Assembly (NCBI GenBank): GCA_025463425.1
Contig: JAOBWQ010000269.1
Span: 1-36,340 of the forward strand
Direction of reading: 5' to 3'
Length of the DNA stretch: 36,340 bases
Source of the DNA: Ilumatobacteraceae bacterium
Lineage (GTDB): Bacteria; Actinomycetota; Acidimicrobiia; Acidimicrobiales; Ilumatobacteraceae
In this document: positions 27,574 to 35,396 of the stretch, piece by piece
Layout of the letters: every line of letters begins with the position of its first letter
Position numbering within the stretch: position 1 is the first letter of the stretch
Translations under genes and position numbers: made by a program
Notes under the pieces: generated by a model
What the model was told of the DNA's origin: nothing
The model's input: the letters and a program-made list of their open reading frames with translations, nothing else
Databases searched by the model: none

Positions 27574-28110
27574 GTGACTCGAGTGACGCCCGTGCCTGTC
27601 TTCGACTTCGCAGCGTTCTTCGATGCGTTCGACAGCGGTCGTCGTGAGCGGGGATTGAGCTGGTACGAGTTCGCCGACGAGCTTTGGCAGCAGTCGTCGG
27701 AGCTCAACGCACACCGCAACGATCATCCCCTTTGAGGCGGGGCGGTCGCGAGACTTGGCGCGCGTGGCGCGACCTCATGTCAATATGCGCTGTTCATGCT
27801 GCGCTGGCTCTCCCGGGCGCCCGAGGAGTTCGTCATCGGCGCGGCTGTCGACCTGGGCGACACCCGGTTGCCCCGGCCCGGACCCGAAAGTCGGCTTCGC
27901 TGGGACCTGACCGAGCTCCACGCCGCGTTGAACCGGGAGCGTCAGGAGCGCGGCCTTGCTTGGGTGGACCTGGCTCGGACGCTCGGCTGCACCCCCAGCC
28001 GATTGACCAACTTGCGTGCCGCTCGCCAGGCGGACCTGGAACTCGTGATGCGCTGCACGCAGTGGCTCGAGCGGCCCGCCGCTGATTTCATTCATGCGGC
28101 TCGGTGGTGA
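27574..28110 (+). pseudogene. HTH-type regulator-like gene interrupted by one in-frame TGA (27733-27735); pseudogene, split gene or recoded
   Basis: Continuous frame apart from one TGA: VTRVTPVPVFDFAAFFDAFDSGRRERGLSWYEFADELWQQSSELNAHRNDHPL*GGAVARLGARGATSCQYALFMLRWLSRAPEEFVIGAAVDLGDTRLPRPGPESRLRWDLTELHAALNRERQERGLAWVDLARTLGCTPSRLTNLRAARQADLELVMRCTQWLERPAADFIHAARW*. GTG at 27583 is an alternative start. Confidence 0.7.
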
Positions 28111-28166
28111 GCAACCATCGATCTCGTTGCAACCATCTGACGACCCGGGCGTCAGCGAACTGTCGG

Positions 28167-29138
28167 TCACATCCGTCGGTGGGCGGCACCGAATGCGGCG
28201 CTGATCTCGGGGCGAATCCGACCGCGAGCCGAGATCTCAAAACCATTCGCCATCGCCCAGGAACGAACCTCGGCGGGAGACGGTGGCGCCGACGGCACCG
28301 CGCCCGCGACCGGGAGCTCGTCGGTGCGCCGGTCGCCGTGCATCTGATCTTGGTGGTGGGCGACGGCTGCGCCGAGGTATCGGTAGGTCCATTCCTGCGC
28401 CAGAGGACGGTTCTCGCAGAACACGATGGGTACTGTCGGAAACCTCACCTGAGCCTCCGCGAGGCCTTCGGCCACAACGGAGGGCCGGACGCGCTCGAGC
28501 TTGAACACGGAGGACCACCTGTCCTCCACGACGACCGCTGCGCGCGGGAGTGCCGCAAGGTCGGCCAGCAGGTAATGGAGCTTTCCCGACGTGAGGGTGG
28601 AGACGAGGTCGGCCAAGCTCTTGCGTTCCACTGCGGCGATGATCCGATCCTCGACGGTGACGGCGTAGTCGCCGGCCGGCAGCGATCGACGTTCGGTCGT
28701 GGCCTGCTGTTGATCGAACTTCCAGGGATAGCGCTCGTGTGAGTCGACCAGGATGTCGAGCACGCGGCCAGCGGCGCGGGCAGTCGGTGTCTGCACACCG
28801 GGGCGGGCCTGCTTGGCGGTGCGCGCGCTCTGCCAGAAGATGACCTCCCGTCCTCGGGCGGTCGTGAACACGAACTGCGAACGATGCTCGCGAGATCGAT
28901 CGAGGACGAGGTCGATCGCTGCGCCCCGTCGCACGCAGGACCGCACCGGCACACGTTCCACGATCTCGAGATCGTCGGGCCAGCCGTCGGCGCGATGGCA
29001 GTACACCTTGCTGGTCCGCGGCCACGTGTCACGAACCTTCAGCGCGATCCCCTCGCCACCGAGCGGCACGCGCAGCAGATATGGCAGCGACGACGAACTG
29101 TCCGGGTTGCGAGCGATCACGAACTCCAGAACCATCAT
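28167..29138 (-). CDS. ERCC4-domain nuclease with C-terminal Lsr2-like DNA-binding domain
   Basis: LVDSHERYPWKF...RRSLPAGDYAVTVEDRIIAAVERKSLADLVSTLTSGKL (ERCC4/XPF nuclease motifs) and C-terminal PAEVRSWAMANGFEISARGRIRPEISAAFGAAHRR (Lsr2 C-terminal pattern). Confidence 0.87.
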   Translation of the reverse strand: MMVLEFVIARNPDSSSSLPYLLRVPLGGEGIALKVRDTWPRTSKVYCHRADGWPDDLEIVERVPVRSCVRRGAAIDLVLDRSREHRSQFVFTTARGREVIFWQSARTAKQARPGVQTPTARAAGRVLDILVDSHERYPWKFDQQQATTERRSLPAGDYAVTVEDRIIAAVERKSLADLVSTLTSGKLHYLLADLAALPRAAVVVEDRWSSVFKLERVRPSVVAEGLAEAQVRFPTVPIVFCENRPLAQEWTYRYLGAAVAHHQDQMHGDRRTDELPVAGAVPSAPPSPAEVRSWAMANGFEISARGRIRPEISAAFGAAHRRM

Positions 29139-29215
29139 CGCTCTGTCTAGCCGACCGCTGTCGGGCGGGGTCGGGACCGTCCCTGCAGCGTGGACCGCGG
29201 CCGAGTGATCTCTCG

Positions 29216-29623
29216 TCAGAGGTGGCGGTCCGGAATCGGCTCGGCGAGCGCTGCCCGCCATGCGGGTGCTTCGAAGGGTTCGGCGAAGTACTGGGTCTCG
29301 TGCGCGACGCGATCGCCATTGAACTCCATGACGCTCACGGTGTACGTGGGCACGCCGTCATAGGTGATGACGCATTCGCTCACCCACAGGTCACCGCCGC
29401 CGCGGATGTTCAGCACGGTGAAGTGGCGATCAGCCGGGTGCCCACTTCGTTGCGCCTGGATCATTGATCTCCCCCGATAGCGCTCGCCGGACTGCGGGTA
29501 GTCGAGGATCCCATCGTCCGCGTAGATCACGTGTTCAACGTCGACGTCCCCCGCCTCTGACGCAGTCCAGTGCTGCAGGATGCGGGCCCGGAGCCGGCTG
29601 TCTCGATCCATCGCGTCGTCCAT
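29216..29623 (-). CDS. SnoaL-like / NTF2-like protein
   Basis: MDDAMDRDSRLRARILQHWTASEAGDVDVEHVIYADDGILDYPQSGERYRGRSMIQAQR. Confidence 0.8.
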   Translation of the reverse strand: MDDAMDRDSRLRARILQHWTASEAGDVDVEHVIYADDGILDYPQSGERYRGRSMIQAQRSGHPADRHFTVLNIRGGGDLWVSECVITYDGVPTYTVSVMEFNGDRVAHETQYFAEPFEAPAWRAALAEPIPDRHL

Positions 29624-29744
29624 CGAACCCTCCCTCACCAGGACGCGAGTGTCGCGCACGTGAGGTGACGGAGCGCTCGGGGTTGAACGAACCCCGCCGT
29701 TCCATCGCCGCAAGGCGCATCTCCATCTGATCGAGGCGATGACG

Positions 29745-29765
29745 CAGCAGCAGCAGCAGCAGCAG
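29745..29765. repeat. (CAG)7 trinucleotide tract
   Basis: Seven uninterrupted CAG units between the DinB stop and the SnoaL start. Confidence 0.9.
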
Positions 29766-29837
29766 CGGCACGACTTGTGCCTCGAGCCCGATCTCGCGCT
29801 CGCCGAATGCGACGAGGTCGCGGTCGGCCACGGACTG

Positions 29838-30425
29838 TCAGGTCGAGCGCTCACGATCGGCAGCGATGGCGATGCGTTCGAGGGTCGCCCGCCGTGCTTC
29901 CCAGAAGGCGCCGTCGCGTTCGGGTCCTTGGCTGTCGGGATCAACGCCGACTGCGCCATCGAGTCCTTCCCGCAAGATGTCGGCATGGCCGGCGTGACGC
30001 GTGGTGTCCGACAGACAATGGACCATGACGTTGAAGAGCGGCACGTCCTGCCGCCACCAAGGCACGTGGCCCACGGTGTCGAGGTCGAGAGCTTCGATCG
30101 TGTCGTCGGTGTGGTTCCACACGCGCCGGTAGAGGTCGACCACATCGGTGCGACTCTCGAGTTCCGTCGCCCAGAGGTCGGTGCCGCGTGTCGACACGTC
30201 GTCCCATCGCGGGAGGTCTTCGGGAAACGGACGATCGAAGACCTCGCCGAAGTATCGCGAGTCCCAGATCGCGTTGTGCTTCACCAGGCCCAGGAGGTTG
30301 GTGCCCGTCGCAGTCAGCGGGCGACGAACGTCGTACTCCGAGAGCCCGTCGAGCTTCCAGACGAGGGCCTCGCGCACCCACCGGAGGTGATCATGGAGGT
30401 GCGACTTCGCCGCGTCATCGATCAT
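29838..30425 (-). CDS. DinB / DUF664 family protein
   Basis: HLRWVREALVWKLDGLSEYDVRRPLTATGTNLLGLVKHNAIWDSRYFGEVF...HCLSDTTRHAGHADILREGLDG: DinB-type His positions. Confidence 0.88.
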   Translation of the reverse strand: MIDDAAKSHLHDHLRWVREALVWKLDGLSEYDVRRPLTATGTNLLGLVKHNAIWDSRYFGEVFDRPFPEDLPRWDDVSTRGTDLWATELESRTDVVDLYRRVWNHTDDTIEALDLDTVGHVPWWRQDVPLFNVMVHCLSDTTRHAGHADILREGLDGAVGVDPDSQGPERDGAFWEARRATLERIAIAADRERST

Positions 30426-30487
30426 CGACGCAGCATCTCACTCTGAGTCCCAATCGTGGCCGCGACCGATGGGGCGCATCCGAGGAC

Positions 30488-30940
30488 CTATCGGTAGAAG
30501 CCGGTGCGCAGGGTGATGCCGTGTTCGATCCAGACCTTCATCGCGCACAGCATCCCGGCCCAGCCTTCGCAGTTGCCGTACGAGGCGCGCTGCCCGGCGT
30601 CGGTCTCGCGCCAACCCTCCTCGGCGATGGTGACCAGCGTCCGTCCGTCATCAAGACCGTCGAAGTCGATGGTCACCGTGGTCTGATACGGGTCGTCACC
30701 GGAATCTGCTGCCTGCCATCGCAGCACCACGCGTCGGTCGAGCTCCACCTCGGTGACGTGGACGGGAAACGCGCCGGGGAAGTCAGCGAAGTCCCACATG
30801 ACGGTTGCACCCGGTTCGAGCCTGCCGGTGGAACCGTTCGTCGTGAAGAAGCCGGACAACTTCTCCGGATCGACGACTGCCTCGAACACCTCGTGCAATG
30901 GACGGGCGATGCGCCCCGAGACCTTGAACGACAACGTCAT
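30488..30940 (-). CDS. SRPBCC / AHSA1-like protein
   Basis: IARPLHEVFEAVVDPEKLSGFFTTNGSTGRLEPGATVMWDFADFPGAFPVHV...GWAGMLCAMKVWIEHGITLRTGF; AGGAGG upstream of ATG. Confidence 0.9.
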   Translation of the reverse strand: MTLSFKVSGRIARPLHEVFEAVVDPEKLSGFFTTNGSTGRLEPGATVMWDFADFPGAFPVHVTEVELDRRVVLRWQAADSGDDPYQTTVTIDFDGLDDGRTLVTIAEEGWRETDAGQRASYGNCEGWAGMLCAMKVWIEHGITLRTGFYR

Positions 30941-30960
30941 GCGATTCCTCCTGTTGGTGG

Positions 30961-30991
30961 AGACAACATGTTATAGAGTTACAACATGTCT
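30961..30991. promoter_or_regulatory. Candidate ArsR operator / divergent promoter
   Basis: Direct 9-bp repeat ACAACATGT at 30963 and 30981 (18-bp period), flanked by AGACA...TGTCT; spans the ArsR start codon. Confidence 0.55.
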
Positions 30992-31333
30992 GGCAAGACC
31001 GAGTCGACCGGAGACGTCGCGTACGACCGGGTGTTGCGGGCTCTCGCGAACAGCACGCGTCGCTCGATTCTCGATCTGCTTCGCGACGAACCGCGCACGA
31101 CGGGCGAGGTCTGCGCGCACTTCCCCGACCTCGACCGCTGCACCACGATGCAGCACCTCGGCGTTCTGCAGCGCGCGGATCTGGTCATCGTCCAGCGCAA
31201 GGGCAGAGAGCGATGGAACCATCTCAACGTGCTACCGATCAAGCACATCCACGACCGTTGGATCGGCGAATACGCCCGCTCGGCCGTCAACCTTCTCGCA
31301 TCGCTGCAGGCCGACGTCGAATCCCGGCATTGA
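30986..31333 (+). CDS. ArsR-family transcriptional regulator
   Basis: VLRALANSTRRSILDLLRDEPRTTGEVCAHFPDLDRCTTMQHLGVLQRADLVIVQRKGRERWNHLN. Confidence 0.93.
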   Translation: MSGKTESTGDVAYDRVLRALANSTRRSILDLLRDEPRTTGEVCAHFPDLDRCTTMQHLGVLQRADLVIVQRKGRERWNHLNVLPIKHIHDRWIGEYARSAVNLLASLQADVESRH

Positions 31334-31442
31334 TGCGCGACGAGAACGGGTGAACTGCCCCGGCCTCGGCACCGATCAGGGCTCTCGAGATGCCAGTTAC
31401 ATTGCTGTGATCCAAATCGGGTGATGGTGCGAGTAAGTGGTG

Positions 31443-31970
31443 ATGAACCCAGTCGGTCGATCTCTCAGGGCGTCGGACCGAACCGGGTCGGTGGACTTGT
31501 TCGGCGCCTTCTATGAGGATCGGTATCGAGCGGCGGTCCGGCTGGCGATCGCGTTGACGGGATCGGTCGCCGTGGCCGAGGATCTCGTCCAGGACGTGAT
31601 GTCCGACGCCCATCGTCATTGGGCCCGCATCGCCGAGTACGACAACCCTGCGGCGTGGCTTCGACGTGCGATCGTCAACCGATCGGTCTCCCGACACCGG
31701 CGGCTGGCGGTAGCTGCGCGAGGTCTGCTGCGTCTCGGTCATCAGACGCGACTGACCGTGGACTTGGCTGAACGCGATTGGGAACTGTGGGATCGCGTAC
31801 GCGAGTTGCCGGCCCGGCAGGCGCAGCTGATCGGCCTCGTCTACGTCGAGGGCCTGACGATCGAGTCCGCAGCCGACACGCTCGGGATCAGCGTTCCGAC
31901 CGCCAAATCACACATCGCTCGTGGCAAAGATCGGCTGAGGCACGAGCTCTCCGAATGGAGGACACCTTGA
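31443..31970 (+). CDS. SigE-family/ECF RNA polymerase sigma factor
   Basis: FGAFYEDRYRAAVRLAIALTGSVAVAEDLVQDVMSDAHRHW, RELPARQAQLIGLVYVEGLTIESAADTLGISVPTAKSHIARGKDRLR. Confidence 0.92.
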   Translation: MNPVGRSLRASDRTGSVDLFGAFYEDRYRAAVRLAIALTGSVAVAEDLVQDVMSDAHRHWARIAEYDNPAAWLRRAIVNRSVSRHRRLAVAARGLLRLGHQTRLTVDLAERDWELWDRVRELPARQAQLIGLVYVEGLTIESAADTLGISVPTAKSHIARGKDRLRHELSEWRTP

Positions 31971-33487
31971 CCGCAATCGACGAACTCCTGCACGACGCTA
32001 GCGAGCGCCTCGACCTCGCGACCGCTCGGGCATCGATCCCCGACTTCCGCTCCCGCACACCCCAGGGAGCGCGCGTCGCGGTCGCGTTGACGTGCGCCGC
32101 GACAGTTGCTGCGACCTGGGTCGTGATCGCAGCGAACCATGGTGACTCGTCCGTGGCCCCGATCACCTTCCCTCCCGGAATCATCGAGGGTCGATACGGG
32201 ACGGAAGTCGTCATGTCCGAGCAGCCTGATGGCGACGACGACCCATCCACGTTCATCGTTCGCGGTGATCCCGGGGGCGGCACGGTCACAGGCAGCCGAA
32301 CCCTCGGTGGCGTCGTCGAGGTGACGGCGCCTTCCGGGCAGCAAGCATCGTCACCAGCCGAGCTCTGCCTCGAAGCCGCCGATGGGAGCGGTGGTTGCGG
32401 AACGAGCGAACAACTGTCGACGCCGCAGCTCGACGTCGGCCAGCGAGGAGTAAGCGGGCAGGTGTACGTGACGGGGATGCCGACTGCAACATTCGCTGTC
32501 ATCTTCGAAGCCGGCACCGACCGCCATTGGAGTCGGCCCGTGCGTGGCATCGCAACGTTTCCCTTTCCCGAGGACGCCAGTGCAACCGTCACAACGAAAG
32601 CAGTCGACGCGAACGGCACCATCCTGTGGCAAGACACCGAGCAGGACCGCACATTGACCGACACCGAGATCCAACTACGGTCCGTCACCACCACGACCGA
32701 CGAGACGATCCCGTCGGGCTGGTTCGGCGACGTTCCCGCTCCAGACGGCTACGGCCTCGAGTTTCTACGAACCATGGGCCGCACAACACTCACGGGATTT
32801 CAGGGTCCGTTCGCCACCCAGGGCATTCAGGCTGTGGCCTCCAGAGGGAACAGTTCCGACTCATGGATCTGGGCAATCACGATCCGTGCCGCTGATCTCG
32901 ACGCGGTCCGGACTCGGCTCGACCCGCTCACCGACGGAAGCGTCCGCACGACACTCGAACCGACGGGCGACATACGCGTCCTCGTCTGGGCCGGCAACTC
33001 GGTGAGCGACGAACTCGCACAACAGTTTTCGTCCACCATTGTCGAACGTTCACCTCTGGCCGATCGCGCCGCGGATGGTGACCGACCGTCAGCCTGGTCC
33101 GGCGGTCACACCCCTGCTCGAGCACTCGACAGCAGCCCATTCACTGCGCTCGTCACCGACACCGTCGCTCACGTCGACGGACACGCCGTCATCGCCTACG
33201 CCGACGACATCGGAGTCATCCAATTCAGCGTCGCCGATTCCAACGGCGGCGTCGCCAACCTCGACGACCCGCAACAGCCCGCCCAGCTCCCCGCTGTCGG
33301 TAGCACCCTGTTCGCCGGCCTCTGGCCGGTGCCCGAAGACATCACCGTCGTAACACTCACCCTCAGCGACGGCAGCACGATCACCCCAACAATCATCGAC
33401 CCGGGCCTACTCGCCGTCGGCAGACTCCTCTACATCGGCCAAGGCTCAGGCGGGCGCACCATCATTGACATCAGAACGACGGGCTGA
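31955..33487 (+). CDS. Membrane-anchored sigma-partner protein, large extracellular domain of unknown function
   Basis: MEDTLTAIDELLHDASERLDLATARASIP + TM-like VAVALTCAATVAATWVVIAA + about 450 aa extracytoplasmic; overlaps the sigma gene. TTG at 31967 is an alternative start. Confidence 0.7.
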   Translation: MEDTLTAIDELLHDASERLDLATARASIPDFRSRTPQGARVAVALTCAATVAATWVVIAANHGDSSVAPITFPPGIIEGRYGTEVVMSEQPDGDDDPSTFIVRGDPGGGTVTGSRTLGGVVEVTAPSGQQASSPAELCLEAADGSGGCGTSEQLSTPQLDVGQRGVSGQVYVTGMPTATFAVIFEAGTDRHWSRPVRGIATFPFPEDASATVTTKAVDANGTILWQDTEQDRTLTDTEIQLRSVTTTTDETIPSGWFGDVPAPDGYGLEFLRTMGRTTLTGFQGPFATQGIQAVASRGNSSDSWIWAITIRAADLDAVRTRLDPLTDGSVRTTLEPTGDIRVLVWAGNSVSDELAQQFSSTIVERSPLADRAADGDRPSAWSGGHTPARALDSSPFTALVTDTVAHVDGHAVIAYADDIGVIQFSVADSNGGVANLDDPQQPAQLPAVGSTLFAGLWPVPEDITVVTLTLSDGSTITPTIIDPGLLAVGRLLYIGQGSGGRTIIDIRTTG

Positions 33488-33498
33488 CACGCAGTCCC

Positions 33499-33515
33499 GA
33501 CCTACCTCGGAGGTC
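33499..33515. terminator. Candidate hairpin downstream of the sigma-partner gene
   Basis: GACCT-N7-AGGTC followed by CTTCTT. Confidence 0.3.
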
Positions 33516-33561
33516 CTTCTTGTGCGCGCCAATCGCTGATGCGCGCCGAGCGACACCGCAG

Positions 33562-34362
33562 CTATTCGATGGCGACGGGGTGGTCACCGTGCCAACGGAT
33601 TGCGCCCGGCGATGGCCACAGTGGACCGATGATCACGTGCGAAGGGTCAGAGGCGATGGACTGGAGCCAACGCCACGCATCGTCGGGAGCGAAGTGCTGG
33701 GAGAGGCACGGCCCGGTGGCAAGGTGCAGCGGCGTCACGGCGAGGTGTCCGACGAACGTGGCGACGCCGACATGGAACGCGCAGTGACCGATGTTGTGCA
33801 TGCCGGTCCATTCGGCGGTCACGCCAGGTGCCATCTCGTCACCGTCGCCGAACGTGTCGACCAGGTCGGCATCGATCAGGGTCTGGATCGCCGTGCCGAG
33901 CTGACCTTCTGGCGGAGCTTGCGTGAACGAGTCCAGCGCACTGTCGCTGATGAGCAGGTGAGCGTTGGGGAAGAACCGGCGCCAACCGCCCTCGTCACGC
34001 ACTGCACTCAGGCCGATCGACTCGATGTGCGAGAGCAGCACGGTGTCGACCGACTCGATGGGAATGCCGGCCGCAGCGAATGCTGCCGCGTACGCCGCCT
34101 GATGCGCACCCGTGGTGGAGGGGTCGTGAAGGATCTCATCGATGTTGCCGCTCGGATCGACGGCGATGTGGCGCCCCGCTGTGCTGATCACCCACACGCA
34201 GCTCGCCGCTCGGACCCGACCATCGTCGGCCCAGGTGGGCGAACCCCACGGCACGGCACGGACCTCATCGGGCGTGAGGCCCACCGCGGCCGGATCGATC
34301 GCGGCGTCGACGTAGAGCACACGCGTGAGGACGACGTCGCCGAGCTGCAGCACTGTTGTCAT
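33562..34362 (-). CDS. MBL-fold-like protein with degenerate metal-binding motifs
   Basis: WVISTAGRHIAVDPSGN, VDTVLLSHIESIGLSAVRDEGGWRRFFPNAHLLIS, EWTGMHNIGHCAFHV, FVGHLAVTPLHL: colinear with metallo-beta-lactamase-fold blocks. Confidence 0.65.
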   Translation of the reverse strand: MTTVLQLGDVVLTRVLYVDAAIDPAAVGLTPDEVRAVPWGSPTWADDGRVRAASCVWVISTAGRHIAVDPSGNIDEILHDPSTTGAHQAAYAAAFAAAGIPIESVDTVLLSHIESIGLSAVRDEGGWRRFFPNAHLLISDSALDSFTQAPPEGQLGTAIQTLIDADLVDTFGDGDEMAPGVTAEWTGMHNIGHCAFHVGVATFVGHLAVTPLHLATGPCLSQHFAPDDAWRWLQSIASDPSHVIIGPLWPSPGAIRWHGDHPVAIE

Positions 34363-34468
34363 GCACCTCACCTCAACACACATTCGATGTCGACGCCAGC
34401 GAAGACGCGACGTGTTGCGGCGGGCATCGCTGTGTCGATTGCGGACCGAGCCGCCGGCGACGTCCGCC

Positions 34469-35329
34469 TCAGTGTTGGGCGGCCAGCAGCAGCGCGGCGA
34501 GCGGCTCGAGTGCGTCGATCAGCTCATCGAGATCGTGGCGTTCGAGGCTTTCGTAGGGCTTCGATGCGAGTCGGTCGGTGAGCGATTCGACCCGCTGCTT
34601 GACGGCCCGTCCCTGTTCACTCAGCCAACCGTCATCCCCGATCAGACCTCGATCGCGCATCCCGTCGATCACCGCACCGAGCTGGGCTGCTGGAAGATGG
34701 TGGATGCGTCCGAACTTCTCTGCCGGCATGTTCATGTCCAGGGCCAACAGCACATGCGCTTCGAGGCCGCCGACGCCCTCGATCACGAGCGCCGAGATGT
34801 GCCCGTCGGCGCGGTGCTCGCGCAGCAGTGAGGCCGCATGGAAGAGGCGACCAACGACGTCGTCCGGGATCGGAACAGCACGCAGCGCGGCGTACATGGG
34901 ACGGCCCTCGACCGGTGCGCTGGTCGCTGCCTTGATCAACAGTTCGGCGGCGCGGGCAAACGCGGCCGTGTCGACGTGATCGCCGAGGATCCGGCGCAGC
35001 GCCTTCGCGCAACCCAACTGACGAGCGGCGATCGCCAGTTCGGGCGTGGTGGTGCGCCACACCTTCGGGATGTGCCGAGCCACTTCGCCGGGAGCGAAGT
35101 TGTAGAACAGCGCGTCGACCAGCTCCGCCGGAACGAGACCCAGCGGGGCCGCACGTCCGGCGAAGTAGACGTCCCAGTAGTTGCTGAACCCGAGGGCGAA
35201 CATCGTCTCGTTCGGTTCATCGGCTGAGTACGGGATGACGCCGATCGGCTCGACGAGCTCGAACATCCGACGCGCGATCGTCGAAGGGGTTGGGTCGATC
35301 GATGTGGATTGCTTGTCCAGGTTGGTCAC
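34469..35329 (-). CDS. SCO6745-like family protein
   Basis: ARRMFELVEPIGVIPYSADEPNETMFALGFSNYWDVYFAGRAAPLGLVPAELVDALFYNFAPGEVARHIPKVW...; actinobacterial SCO6745-type pattern. Confidence 0.75.
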   Translation of the reverse strand: MTNLDKQSTSIDPTPSTIARRMFELVEPIGVIPYSADEPNETMFALGFSNYWDVYFAGRAAPLGLVPAELVDALFYNFAPGEVARHIPKVWRTTTPELAIAARQLGCAKALRRILGDHVDTAAFARAAELLIKAATSAPVEGRPMYAALRAVPIPDDVVGRLFHAASLLREHRADGHISALVIEGVGGLEAHVLLALDMNMPAEKFGRIHHLPAAQLGAVIDGMRDRGLIGDDGWLSEQGRAVKQRVESLTDRLASKPYESLERHDLDELIDALEPLAALLLAAQH

Positions 35330-35396
35330 GTCATCGCCTCCGGTTCCGAGAGATACGCAAGATGGGACGCCGCCGGAACGCCGAACTCATCGACGG

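Noticed and set aside
27744-27774. The hairpin after the TGA as a definite SECIS element
   Set aside because: The 7-bp stem is perfect, but a 17-nt loop is long and GC-rich sequence forms hairpins easily; kept only as a hypothesis within the TGA finding.
29745-29765. CRISPR-like repetition
   Set aside because: A simple trinucleotide tract without spacers; no cas genes or spaced repeats anywhere in the window.
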